Source of the DNA: Prorocentrum cordatum
Taxonomy: Eukaryota > Sar > Dinophyceae > Prorocentrales > Prorocentraceae
Length of the DNA: 64,000 nt
Reading direction: 5' to 3'
Assembly (NCBI GenBank): GCA_963575745.1
Contig: CAUYUJ010018712.1
Span: forward strand, 62,001-126,000
A program made the translations under genes and the position numbers. Positions 35,696-45,399 of this stretch are shown here, in pieces. Under the pieces are notes generated by a model. The model worked only from the letters and a program-made list of their open reading frames with translations, was not told the DNA's origin and made no database searches. How positions within the stretch are numbered: the first letter of the stretch is position 1; every line of letters starts with the position of its first letter.

Positions 35696-37019
35696 ATGGG
35701 CGCGTTCCTCAACATGGAGAACGTGGACCCGCTGTCTTTCCTGCGTGGTGAGGGCAGCTCCAATAGCTTTCTCGTTGCCTCTCTGCCCCAACACAACGTC
35801 GATGCTTTCTCCCGTGCCCCTCCCGTGTCCCTCCCGTGTCCCTCCCGTGCCCCTCCTCTCGTGTCCCTCCCGTGTCCCGCCTGCCCCTCCTTCCGCGCCC
35901 CTCCCGTGTCCCTCCCGTGTCCCTCCCGTGTCCCTCCCGCGCCCCTCCCGTGTCCTTCCCGTGTCCCTGTGCCCCTCCCGTGCCCCTCCTGCCCCTCCTC
36001 CCGTGCCCCTCCCGCGCCCCTCCCGTGCCCCCTTGTCTTGCGCGCGCCCCAGGAAGCTGCTCCAGTTGCAGCGCCAGCGCGCGGCAGCGGAGCAGCGGCA
36101 GCAACAGCAGCGGCAGCGCCGCCGCAGGCAGCACCAGCGCATCCAAAGAGCAGCACTCCGTGGCCATGGCGCCGCCCTGCGAGCGCGGAGGAGGCCGCGG
36201 CCTGCATCCGCTCGGCCAAAGCGCGCGTGCTCGATCGGCACCGCGGCCTGGGCCCCCCCCCTGCCCCTCGCGTGCCTAGGAGTCATTCGAGCAAGAGGCC
36301 GAAGCTCTCACCCGCGTCAAAGCACGCCAGCGCAGCAGCAGCGGACGACGCCAGCGCAGCAGCATCAGCGCAGAAGGCGACGGCGACGAAGAGCGAGCCG
36401 ACAACGAAACAGCCCAAAGAGCAGCTGCTCCTTCCGACGGCAGCAGACGCAGCACCACCAGGCAGCAGCGCACCAGCAGCAGCACCTGCCGACGCAGCGC
36501 AGCAGCAGCAGCAGCTGCTGCCGACGCGCATGAAGGCTGCGCCACGGCCAAAAGTAGGGCCTCCGGCGCCGCCTCCGAAGTCGGCGAAGGCGCTGCCGCC
36601 GAAGCAGCCTGCAACGCCGCCTCCGAAGTTGCCTGCGCCGAAGCAACCTGCAGCGCCGCCTCCGAAGGTGCCTGCGCCGCCGCCTCCGAAGGCGCCTGCA
36701 GCGCCGCCTGCGCAGGGGGCTCCGCGCGCGCACGCCCGGCCCCTTCGGCTGGCGTGCTCCGAACGGGGGGCCGTGGAGGGCGGGCGTTGACGGCGGTCAG
36801 GCGCGACGCGGCATCAGCGGCGGCCGTCGCCGCGACTATTGCCGCATGCCCAACGTCGCCAAGAAGCAGGGCCCCGAGGCCGTCGCGAAGTTCAAAGCCT
36901 CGAACCCGCGCCCTCGGGGCATCGAGGAGGCCTGGGCGTTCTACCAGCTGACGAAGGCTAATGTGCAGGCTGCGCCGCCTCCGCCTGCATCGAGGCCGCC
37001 GCCGCCCCCTCCGCCGTAG
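35696..37019 (+). CDS. Element gene B, Ala/Pro/Lys-rich protein of unknown function
   Basis: Not recognised. Exon 1 from the ATG at 35696 gives MGAFLNMENVDPLSFLR. A GTGAGG donor at 35748 and an AG at 36064-36065 define an in-phase intron that removes the 11-bp minisatellite. The frame then gives EEAAACIRSAKARVLDRHRG near 36.2 kb and a long low-complexity region of PPPKxPA repeats. At about 36.72 kb the protein-like frame shifts by one. It continues RRDYCRMPNVAKKQGPEAVA, then GIEEAWAFYQLTKANVQ, and ends in a Pro run with a TAG at 37017. The shift is either a lesion or an unseen intron. The strongest coding evidence is the non-repetitive text at 36.2 and 36.85-36.97 kb. Confidence 0.5.
35815..36045. 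repeat. Minisatellite, 11-bp unit CCCTCCCGTGT
   Basis: About twenty units alternate CCCTCCCGTGT and CCCTCCCGTGC, inside the probable gene B intron. No frame meets a stop, because an 11-bp unit cycles through all frames without a stop codon. Confidence 0.9.
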
Positions 37020-37079
37020 CCATGGCGCGGGGGCCGCTGCAGTGAGGAGCTGCCACCAGCCGCTTTTAACGGCGAGGAG

Positions 37080-37163
37080 GAAGAGGAGGCGGACGAGGAG
37101 GACGAGGCAGAGGATGACGAGGAGCAGGAGGAGGAGGACGAGCAAGAGGACGAGGACAAGCAA

Positions 37164-37194
<31 letters not shown>

Positions 37195-37225
37195 GAGGAG
37201 GAGGAGGAGGAGGAGGAGGGGGGAG
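37080..37225. repeat. GGA/GAG purine tract downstream of gene B
   Basis: GAGGAGGAGGACGAGCAAGA-type text followed by pure (GGA)n. Confidence 0.85.
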
Positions 37226-37356
37226 GAGAAAGATGCCCGTTCGCATTGGGCGCCTGCACGACGCTGCTTTGCCGAGCAACCTGGCCGCCTCGGCCCGCGC
37301 GGAGATTCAAACAAGCGTTCTCTTCAGCATCCCCCCTCAACTTCCATGCAACCCAT

Positions 37357-37664
37357 GGCGGCCAGACCGCTTTGCCTATCCCACATCCTCCTTGCTCCCC
37401 CATCCCCCCTCCACCAATACCTGTCTGCGCCTCCTCGTTCTCCTGCAAGCCCTCCTCCTCCCACGTGGCGGCCAGGCTGCTTTGCCCATTCCCCTTCCCC
37501 CATCCCCCCTCCACCAATGCCAGTTTGCAACTCCTCCTTCTTCGCGCAACCCCCCCTCCTCCGATATAGCGGCCAGGCCGCTTTGCGTGTTGTCGCCGCC
37601 ATTCAGATAGCGGCCAGACCGCTCTGCGCGTTGCCATCGCCCTTCAGATAGCGGCCAGACCGCT
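37357..37664. promoter_or_regulatory. Palindrome cluster 3, five copies upstream of gene C
   Basis: Copies at 37357, 37467, 37568, 37609 and 37650. The last three are AGCGGCCAGRCCGCT followed by TTGCG or CTGCG. The last two sit in a short direct repeat (ATCGCCCTTCAGATAGCGGC). Confidence 0.75.
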
Positions 37665-37803
37665 TTGCGTGTTGCTATCGCCCTTCAGCTTCGCATTGGC
37701 TTTGCCACATGATTGCACCTCGGCTCGAGGAGGCGGCCGAGGCCCCCGCCCCGTGGCCCCCGCAGCAGCAGCTCGACCGCCCGGGCAGTTCTTCTCGCCC
37801 GGG

Positions 37804-38870
37804 ATGGCCGCTAGCGACGAGACCCGCGCGCAGCGGCGGTTCCACGAGTGTCCGTTCCCCGAGAACTGCACCAAAGATGTGTGGAATCGCAAGTGGCATC
37901 GGTGCCAGTCGTGGATTTCGGAAGACGATGCTCGCTACAAGCTCTTCAGGCATCTGCAGTCTCGCGACGAGCACAAGGAGGGCCTCGCGGATCTCGACAA
38001 CGAAGGGGCCAAAGCGCTGGTCGATACGCAGCCCATTGAATGTCGCACCATCAGCAAGAAAGATGACGAGTGCATCAAGTGGATGGAGCGGGAGGAAGAG
38101 AAGAAGGAGAACAAGCGCCGAGCTGCCGCCGAGGCCGCCGAAGAAGAACGCCGCCACAACAAGCGCCATCGCCGCAGCAGCGGAGGCAAGGGCATCTCTG
38201 AGCAGCAGAAGGGGGAGATTGCCGACATGGTTGCCAGCAGGTTCGGGCTCCCAAGTGCTCCGCGTCCACTTGGGCCTCCAGCTGCTGCGCAGGATGCAGC
38301 ACCAGCAGCCTCGCCAGCGTCGAGCCTGCGGCCGCTGGTGAGCCTTCGCCAGTCGGCAGCGGCGGTGGACAACACCCAGAAGCTCACCATCAGTCTCGGC
38401 GAGCTGAAGGCGCTCCAGGACGACATCGAGCGCTGCGCCCGCGCGTCGTCGCAGATCTTGCGCTTCCTCGACGGCGCCAAGGCTGCGTTCCCGAACGAGA
38501 TGCAGACGTTCAACGCGGCCAACGAGACCATCCGCCAGATCATCGAGGCGCACACGGGGGTGCACATGCACATCGCCCGCGGCGGTTTGCGAGGGCTGCG
38601 CGGCACTTTGGCATCTGCAGTCTGCAGCCTCCCTCGCATCAGCGAGCATCTCACCATCGAATCTCACCATCGCCATCTCACCGTCGATCCTTCTTCGCCC
38701 CCCTGCTGGGAAATGCAGCGCTGCGCCAGATGCCAACGTAAGAGCATCTGCATGCGAGAAGCGGCGGTTCGCTCGACGATATCTTCCGTCGAGCCGCGCG
38801 CCCGACGATCTCTTCCGTCGAGCCGTGCGCTCGACAACCTCGCGTGGGAAAACGCTGCGTTCCTAATTAC
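37804..38870 (+). CDS. Element gene C, Cys/His protein with coiled coil, 3' end unclear
   Basis: From the ATG at 37804 the protein opens MAASDETRAQRRFHECPFPE and continues CTKDVWNRKWHRCQSWISED with KLFRHLQSRDEH, a CxxxxxC...HxC pattern with a later HL...H that could bind zinc. A highly charged helix follows (EREEEKKENKRRAAAEAAEE) with a basic HNKRHRR patch, then an Ala/Pro linker. A second helical domain gives LTISLGELKALQDDIERCAR, then FNAANETIRQIIEAHTGVHM near 38.56 kb. Beyond about 38.58 kb the text becomes less protein-like and runs into a minisatellite and a gap, so the real 3' end or intron is not known. Similar small Cys-Trp...HL proteins exist in other dinoflagellates as I recall them. 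A nucleic-acid role is a guess. No lesions were seen in the first 260 codons. Confidence 0.6.
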
Positions 38871-39124
38871 CGTGTCCCTCCCGTGTCTCTCCCGTGCCCC
38901 TCCCGTGCCCCTCCCGCGTCCTTCCCGTGCCCCTCCCATGTCCCTCCCGTGTCCCTCCCGTGTCCCTCCCGTGCCCCTCCCGTGTCCGTGCCGTGTCCCG
39001 TGTGCCACTCCTCTCGTGTCCCTCCCGTGCCCCTCCCGTGCCCCTCCCGCGCCCATCCCGTGCCCCTCCCGTGTCCCTCCCGTGTCCCTCCCGTGTCCCT
39101 CCCGTGTCCCTCCCGTGCCCCTCC
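38870..39124. repeat. Minisatellite CCCTCCCGTGT running into the gap
   Basis: Same 11-bp unit as at 35.8-36.0 kb, about 23 units before the N run. Confidence 0.92.
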
Positions 39125-39224
39125 NNNNNNNNNNNNNNNNNNNNNNNNNNNNNNNNNNNNNNNNNNNNNNNNNNNNNNNNNNNNNNNNNNNNNNNNNNNN
39201 NNNNNNNNNNNNNNNNNNNNNNNN
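39125..39224. other. Assembly gap, 100 N
   Basis: Exactly 100 N placed within the minisatellite, so the array length is unknown. Confidence 0.99.
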
Positions 39225-39256
39225 CCCCCTTCGCCCCCTCCTCGCCCAAGCGCTTC

Positions 39257-39308
39257 AGCGGCGCGACCGCTGCGCGCCATATCCTCTCGACCCAGCGGCG
39301 CGGCCACT
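39257..39308. promoter_or_regulatory. Palindrome cluster 4, two copies upstream of gene D/E
   Basis: AGCGGCGCGACCGCT at 39257 and AGCGGCGCGGCCACT at 39294. A further copy, AGCGGCATGGCCGCT at 39543, lies inside the likely first intron of gene D/E. Confidence 0.65.
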
Positions 39309-39418
39309 TTGCATTGTGATTGCTGCGCGTGGCGCGCGACTCTCCATGCGCAGCCACTTCGCTCTCCGCGCGGCTCCCCGCGCCCCCGCTTCGTCGGGGG
39401 CCCGCCCGCGCGCGCGCC

Positions 39419-41747
39419 ATGGGCAAGGGGCGCTCCGTCGGAAAGCGGCCTGCAGCGGCCTCGGTGGAGGCGTTGGAAGCTGACGGTGACCAGCCTCCCT
39501 CATGCCCTATCCTCGGGCCATGTCATCGCTCCATTCACGCGCAGCGGCATGGCCGCTTTGCAACGCCCCCCCCCCCCCCCCTTTCCCCACCTTCAGCCCC
39601 GCCCCCGCGCCGCCCCGGTGGCGACTCTACTGATCCAGGAGACGCAGCAGTTGCCATCGCCAGCGCGATGATGACGACCTTGCCCTCCGCGGACGACACC
39701 CCGCCCAGCGTGCAACCAGCTGCAGCGCAGAACGTGCTCCATGCGCTTTTCAACCGGCAGAATCAGAAGCAGAACGGGCAGGGCCGCAAGAACCAGCAGG
39801 GGCCGACGTGGGCGGCAGGCAGCCTTCAGCCAGGAGGAGGCGCCAGCGCAGAGAGCCAGCAGTCAGCAGAGGGGGCCCACGGGACCAACTCCGTCGGCCA
39901 GGCCGCGGGCGAGCCCGACGGTCGCCCCGGCGCCCCAGCCCCGGCCCAGCCCAGCCCAGCTGGCCCAGCCGAGGCCGAAGACACCCAAGTTGAAGAAGAG
40001 GTGCCAGCTGAGCAGGCAGATATGGAGCAGCCAGCTGAGGAGCAGCCACCTAGCCTGAGATGCGGCCAGCTGAAGAGGAGAAGCCACCTGAGGAGGGGCC
40101 AGCTGAGGAGCGGCCACCTGCAGAGCTTGAAGATGGGCCGACGCAAGGTGAGATTGCGGAGCTGCTCGCATCGCAAAAGCCGCCGATATGCATTTTGCGC
40201 AAGAAGGAGTGCGATCCGCTTGAAAAGGGCTGTAGGATCACCCACAACGGCGCGCAGATGACGCGTGCCAGGTGCAGGGTGCGCGACCAGACGCTGCGGG
40301 GGATATTCGGCGGGTGGCCGATTGCGGAGTTCGACGAGCTCAGCGCAGAGGAGCAGGATGAGTTCTACAGGGGATGCGGCCCCACCGCTGCCGCCTGCCG
40401 CGACGCAATGAAGCACATGCTTATGCAGGTGCGCATGAAGCGTATCACGGAATCCCAGAGTGGGCAATGCTTGCCCCGGTCCGTGCGCGAGAAGCTGGGC
40501 TACAATACTGATGACATCGAACAGAAGACGCCAGCGGCAGACATCGAGGAGCACCACGTTCTCGGGAAGACGTACCGAGTTGCGATCCACTCGATCTCTG
40601 AGGACAGGATCAAGGAGGTCATCTTGCAGGAGGTGGCAAAGACAGTGGGCCACAGTCGCAAGCGCAAAGCTGCAGCCTTCCTCGAGGGAGCCTCAACACC
40701 TGAGGAGGGCGCAGAAGCTGCAGGCAACAGGCCGCCCGAGCAGAAGCCAGAGAAGAAGCGCGGCTCAAAGATGGGACGCACATGAACATACTAGTACTAT
40801 ATGTCCTCCTTGGAGGCGCGCGTCCGACCCGAACATATAGTATACCCATCTTGTAGTATATCGTTTCCCGAGCGGTGTGGCCAGAAAGCACCCGCCACGA
40901 CGCATATACTATAAGATTTCTCGGTGCGCGCGTCGCCCCTGGGGGGGCGACGCACATATAGTATAAGTATGTTGGGGTGTTGCCGAAAAGAAGCGCAAGA
41001 GCAGCAGCAGCAGCAGCAGCTCCAGCGATTCGAGCTCCGGCAGTAAGAAAAAGAAGAAAGGCAAAACGTCCAAGATGGGCAAGCGGTCCAAGAAGAGCAA
41101 ACCGCCCAAGAAGGGCAATCAGTCGAAGAAGGAGGCCGATGAGTTATCGGGGTCGGACGCGGGCCTCTCGCCAAAGGAGCTGCTAGCCAAGCGCAGGGCC
41201 AAGGTCGCAGCTGAAAAAAAGCGGCCCGCGAAGCTGAGGCGCAGCAGAAGCCGATTGACAGAGAGCTGGCCAAGGGGCAAGCAGCCCAGAAGAGGGAGGA
41301 ACAGAAGAAGCGCACCCAGGGCCTGCAGGTCGTTCACAACGTGCTGGCGGCGGCGAAGCCGTCGGCGAAGAAGACGGCAACGCTGCTGGCAGATGATCGC
41401 TCGAAGAAGGCGCCAGCGAGAAGGAGGGGGAGGAGAAGGAGGAGGTGGTGGCACGGGATGGGGGGGGGGGGGGGGGGGGGGGGGGGGGTGGGGTGAGAAG
41501 GAGGACGAGGGGGGGGGGGGGGGGGGGGCGCCCCCGCCCTCGCCAGGCGCCGAAGACGCACGCCGAAATGTCCAACAAGAAGCAGGAGCTCCTGAACGAA
41601 ATTGCGAAGTACTGCAATAGCTGCCTGGGGGAGGAGAATCTGATCCCACAGATCAAGGAGGGCGAGGTTAAGACGGCCGTCAGCTACATGACGGCGTGGA
41701 TGGAGACCACGACTGCTGCTTTCGAGCTCAGCACGTGGGCAAAGTGA
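39419..41747 (+). CDS. Element gene D/E, conserved-looking dinoflagellate protein, possibly one spliced gene
   Basis: The ATG at 39419 gives MGKGRSVGKRPAAASVEA. A GT-AG intron (39486-39596, phase 1) holds one palindrome. Then follow a Gln/Pro/Ala region and a Glu/Pro region, where one base seems lost near 40052. The best-folded part is frame 1 to 40785: QKPPICILRKKECDPLEKGC, FGGWPIAEFDELSAEEQDEF and EEHHVLGKTYRVAIHSISED. The 'hpvLGktYrv' text is common in dinoflagellate proteins as I remember them; its function is unknown. After the 189-bp inverted-repeat element the reading resumes without an ATG as AEKKRKSSSSSSSSSD, a Lys/Ser region and a coiled coil (AAQKREEQKKRTQGLQVVHN), with one base missing at the A7 run near 41215. 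The last exon (about 41536-41747) gives LLNEIAKYCNSCLGEENLIP and a TGA. D and E as one gene is an inference. Confidence 0.55.
40785..40973. mobile_element. 189-bp element with 20-bp inverted repeats, introner-like
   Basis: The left end AACATACTAGTACTATATGT and the reverse complement of the right end, AACATACTTATACTATATGT, differ at two positions. Inside are further TATAGTATA motifs and a hairpin with arms CGTCGCCCC and GGGGCGACG (40931-40953). It separates two stretches of Lys-rich coding text, and removing it would join them, so it may act as an intron. I see no clear target duplication. Confidence 0.65.
41458..41530. repeat. Poly-G tract in the probable last intron of gene D/E
   Basis: Two long G-runs are separated by TGGGGTGAGAAGGAGGACGA. 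The acceptor CCTCGCCAG lies just downstream at about 41535. Confidence 0.85.
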
Positions 41748-42151
41748 TCCAGCGAGGGGCTGGGCAGCGGAGACTCGGGGGCGCTGGCCAGCGCACTTCG
41801 GAGTAAGTCTCTATATTCGACGTCTGAGCGAGCCTGCCAGTGCACAAAGCGGATGTAACCGCTCTCACGTAGGGTAAGGAGCTCGTTGCTCCTCTTAGCG
41901 TCGGATATACAAGGGGCGCGTTGCTCCAGTGGCCCAGCGATCGGCGTCGCGGATGGAAGCCGATGCAGTTCCATAGCAAAAGCGCACCTGTGCCCCCCCC
42001 CCCCCCCCCCCCCCCCTCCTCCTTCCCCCCCCCCCCCTCCCCCACCCCCCCCCCTAGACCTTGCTGCCCCCCTTCCCAACCGCGACAGAATCACTTCCTT
42101 CCTCCCTCTCCTCGCTTCCCTCCTTCGCTTCGCCGTCGCTGTGCGCCGTGT
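41748..42151. other. Intergenic stretch with poly-C tract
   Basis: No gene seen. A C-rich run with few interruptions occupies about 41993-42055. Confidence 0.7.
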
Positions 42152-42238
42152 AGCGGTCTGACCGCTGCGCGTGTGCTTGCGTAGCAATCTTACTTGTTCG
42201 GTTCTTGCTCTCGTTGCGCGCGCAGCGGTCTGACCGCT
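42152..42238. promoter_or_regulatory. Palindrome cluster 5, two perfect copies upstream of gene F
   Basis: AGCGGTCTGACCGCT at 42152 and 42224, perfect dyads around a central T. The second is followed by TTGCC and a CGTGCATGCTTATGCC stretch that recurs after copies near 45.3 kb. They end about 100 bases before the gene F ATG. Confidence 0.75.
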
Positions 42239-42339
42239 TTGCCACGCGTGCATGCTTATGCCAATGCTTCCGCTCATTGCCGCTTCGCGCGCAACCAGCT
42301 TTGGCCCGAACCGCCTTGTTTGGATCAGTTCCAGCCCCA

Positions 42340-44450
42340 ATGGAGCGACCAAACACTGATGGTAGTGAGCGCATTTCGAAGAGGTCACGGACGTTGGCCC
42401 CGCTGGTGGATTCATTTCGCGCGTCGGATTCTGCAATCTATGACGCGGCGCGAAAGCTGAAGGAGCGGCCCGAGTTGATGGGCGACCTTACGAAGTCGAA
42501 ACTACAGCGCGCACGCGAGGAGTTCGCCGCAGCGTTTCTCGATGCGCCGGTAGAGCTGAAGCTGAGCGACGGCAACTTCAATATGCCAGTCACCGACCCT
42601 GCCAATCTGCTTCGGCACTGCGTTTCAGAATCGGGAAGCTTCAACCGCTTGAGGTCAACAACTTTCAGCAAGAGCCCATGCTCCTCTGTCACATCATGGG
42701 ACTTTGTTTTGCATTTCGACGAGTTTGTGCCAGGGAATGTATTGAGGCAATATAACAAGCGCAAAGCATTGGCGTGTTATGCAAGCTTCCGCACGTTCGG
42801 CCCCGCTGCGTTGACATCTGCGGATGCGCGGTTTCCACTCGCATTTATACGGCATACGATGGTCGATGAGGTATGTGGTAAGATGTCTGCAGTTGTCCGC
42901 CAACTATTGCGGCGACTATTCATTGGCCCAGACAGCGCGTCGCAGAGGGGCGCCCTCATTGATGGCATTGGGCCTGGCGGTGCCCCTGCGCTGATCTTTT
43001 TCAAATTGTCGAACCTACTTTATGACGAAGATGGCGCTAAACATGCATTGCGTTTAAAGGGTGCGGCTGGCGTTGTTCCATGCGCGTTGTGCAAGAATGT
43101 CCACGGTATCTACGATTCAACGGAAACCCTGCTCTCAGCGTTCGACGCGACGGGAACATCGGCACCCATTTCTTGCGCTGGCCCGAATTGGTTCGACGCG
43201 CGCAGCGCTGACGATTTGTGGTTCAGCGCTGATCTACTGCAGCGCTTGAAGGAAACTTTACCCACGGGCGCATTCGATGAGCAGCGCAAGATGCACGGCA
43301 TTAATCACGTGCCATATGGTTTGCTATTGGACACTGAACTTCGCCAGCACGTGTCGCTGGACATGCGCGCGCGCGATCCAGCACACTGCGTGATCATAAA
43401 TGGGATCGCGCAGATTGAACTGAGCGAGTTGCTGTGCCGCCTTGCTGCCGTCGGCCTGACTTTGGACAGATTCAGGTGCGTCGCCAACGCGCAGTGGAAG
43501 ACCTGCTCGGCACGTGGGCCGCTTGACGCAAACAACCTTTTCAGCGATGAGCGACAGAAGCATTTGCGCAAGAGCAAAAAAAACACCGGTAAGGCGAGTG
43601 ATATAATATCGGCCCTGCCGCTACTTCGATACGCCCTGGATGCACTCACCGATGGAAGCGCGCAGTTCAAGGCAGACTTTGCAAAGGAAATGGCGTAGTT
43701 TACAGCGCTGGCCCAAGATGTTTCGTTATATTTAGAAGCAAAGAGAGGCCCTGCTCAGGCAGATGATTGGGCTGTGGCTTTGCGCGGCCACGCCCTACTG
43801 TTCGAACGCGCGCGCGGGGACTGCGGCATGCGCACCCCCTAAATTCCATGTCTGCCGACACTTGCCGCGGCGGGTTGCGTGGGGCGGCTTCGCCCTGGAC
43901 GCGCTGGCTACCGAGCGATGCCGCACAAAAAAAACCTTTGGCTGTCGCTGGTAATATCGGCAACGCCAGCACCTTTGAGACATCATTTTTGATGCGATGT
44001 GTTGCTCTTCGCTGCTGCAAGGAAGGAGAAGCAGCTGTCATTTGGAAATGGCTTGGTGAATAGCGCCAGGTACAACGACGTTATGAGCATTTCGACGATG
44101 GTCGTTATTGGGGGATCTCGCGTCAAAGCTGGATATATAATTCACTTTGGTGGCGGGCGTCATTTTATCATCGGTGGGGCTGAAGAAGGCGGCACCGTGG
44201 TGTTGATTGCCCACACTTTGCAGTTTGTTTGTCGGGCATCCCCCAGCGCCTCACGCCGGCGAAAGGACGGCGCCCCTCGGCCCCTGCGTTGCGAAAGTTA
44301 CAAGCCACAGGCGCTGTGGACAGAGGAGGATCCTGGAGCGTTTCTACCTGTTGATATGGCATAGGTACCGATTGCGACGTGTCTCCCGAACTGCTGGTTT
44401 AGAGCGCTGATGTCATTGCAGGGCCAGCGCGAAGCTCGGAACAAAAAAAA
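42340..44450 (+). pseudogene. Element gene F, DDE-transposase-like protein, disrupted in the C-terminal part
   Basis: The ATG at 42340 (MERPNTDGSERISKRSRTLA) is preferred over 42205, which reads through a palindrome. The first 452 codons are intact. They hold VLHFDEFVPGNVLRQYNKRK (likely first catalytic Asp), LKGAAGVVPCALCKNVHG with a CxxC, INHVPYGLLLDTELRQHV, and RARDPAHCVIINGIAQIEL. The last carries a DxxH of the kind seen in CACTA, KDZ and Plavaka transposases. A TAG at 43696-43698 interrupts, yet the frame goes on as FTALAQDVSLYLEAKRGPAQ. Frame changes at a C5 run (about 43840), an A8 run (about 43925) and near 43995 link PKFHVCRHLPRR, NIGNASTFETSFL and GYIIHFGGGRHFIIGGAEEG. A second in-frame TAG is at 44362. 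The family occurs widely in dinoflagellates as I recall. It would be the element's mobilising enzyme, now broken. Confidence 0.65.
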
Positions 44451-44653
44451 AAAAAAACAACATCGCCACCGCGATCACCATCGTCGCTATCGCTGTCGGA
44501 AGTGGCGCGACCGCTGTGCCGGGCTATCTCCTCCTCTTGCTTCGTCTCCTCTTTCTCATCTGCTCTCTTCTCACCCCCTCTTTCTCATTATCATCCTCCT
44601 CGTCCTCTTCCATTGGAAGCAACGTTCCGGGCGTGATTCAGAGCCAAATTTTA

Positions 44654-44668
44654 AGCGGCCAGGCCGCC
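44654..44668. promoter_or_regulatory. Palindrome copy before the relict spliced leader
   Basis: AGCGGCCAGGCCGCC, 40 bases upstream of the leader-like sequence. Confidence 0.6.
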
Positions 44669-44707
44669 GCTGTGCATGCAGAAACAACAAACAGGAACAA
44701 CCATAAT

Positions 44708-44728
44708 CCGTATCGCTTTTGGCTCAAG
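44708..44728 (+). other. Relict dinoflagellate spliced leader
   Basis: The 21 bases from CCGTA to GGCTCAAG match the dinoflagellate spliced-leader exon at 18 of 21 positions. The last 12 (TTTTGGCTCAAG) are exact, the preceding base is T as allowed, and mismatches fall at positions 6, 8 and 9. Relict leaders in genomic DNA are known where a trans-spliced mRNA was copied back into the genome. An ATG follows 56 bases later. Confidence 0.7.
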
Positions 44729-44784
44729 TTTGATTTTCGGGGCCGCATCAGCAGCTCATCCGCCTGCCGCGCCGCCTTTAGGCC

Positions 44785-45294
44785 ATGGCGCTTGCCAACG
44801 GGAGGTGCTCGCTCTGCCAGACCCTCAACGCTGATGCAGGGACAGCGTGGGTGAAGCAGCGCTGGGGTTCGCGGTGGTTTCCAGTGTGCCCAGCGCGCTG
44901 GGGCGCCGCCGAATCGACGACTCCCCCTCGAGTTCGTGAGTATTGCAGCGGGCAGCACGAGTGGAAGCTCCGAGCAGCTGTTGGAGATCGACTCGCGCTC
45001 ATGGTTGAATTAGGGCTCTCTCTCTCGGCAGTGTGCCTCTCTCTCTCTGCGGGCGCAGGGCCGCTTCCAGAGGCGCCGACTGAATTAGGATTATGTTTTA
45101 TTTTTCCCAGGTCCCTGCGCGCGATGCATGTCTGGAATAGACTTCCCTGTGATAGGCGGCTTCGCTCCGCCCCCTGCGAGGTCTGCGCGCGCCGCTGGCG
45201 CCGCAGGCCTGCTAAAAAAGCTTGCCGCGCGCGCGCGCGAGCGTCAGCGGAATGGCCGTTTTGCTTGTATCGGTGCGTGTCTGCAGCGGTCTGA
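44785..45294 (+). CDS. ORF G, small Cys-containing protein downstream of the relict leader
   Basis: 169 residues from an ATG 56 bases after the relict leader. The N-terminus MALANGRCSLCQTLNADAGT with KQRWGSRWFPVCP has a CxxC and Trp-rich text that resembles part of a zinc-binding domain, and REYCSGQHEW continues in this style. The second half is Arg-rich and less convincing and overlaps a palindrome copy at 45246, so the true protein may end earlier. Function unknown. The leader makes a retroposed mRNA origin likely. Confidence 0.4.
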   Translation: MALANGRCSLCQTLNADAGTAWVKQRWGSRWFPVCPARWGAAESTTPPRVREYCSGQHEWKLRAAVGDRLALMVELGLSLSAVCLSLSAGAGPLPEAPTELGLCFIFPRSLRAMHVWNRLPCDRRLRSAPCEVCARRWRRRPAKKACRARARASAEWPFCLYRCVSAAV

Positions 45295-45390
45295 CCTCTT
45301 TGCTGCGCTTGCATGCATATTCATGTTTCAGCGGTCTGTCCGCTTTGCTGCGCTTGCATGCTTATTCATGTTTGCAGCGGTCTGCCCGCT
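45246..45390. promoter_or_regulatory. Palindrome cluster 6, four copies near the right end
   Basis: Copies at 45246, 45285, 45330 and 45376. The last three are AGCGGTCTGNCCGCT-like, each followed by a repeated TTTGCTGCGCTTGCATGCTT, giving a tandem unit of about 46 bp. Confidence 0.7.
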
Positions 45391-45399
45391 TTGCTACGC

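Noticed and set aside
33570-44364. TAG reassigned as a sense codon
   Set aside because: Gene B itself seems to end in TAG at 37017, dinoflagellates use the standard code, and genes A and F also have frame lesions, so decay is simpler.
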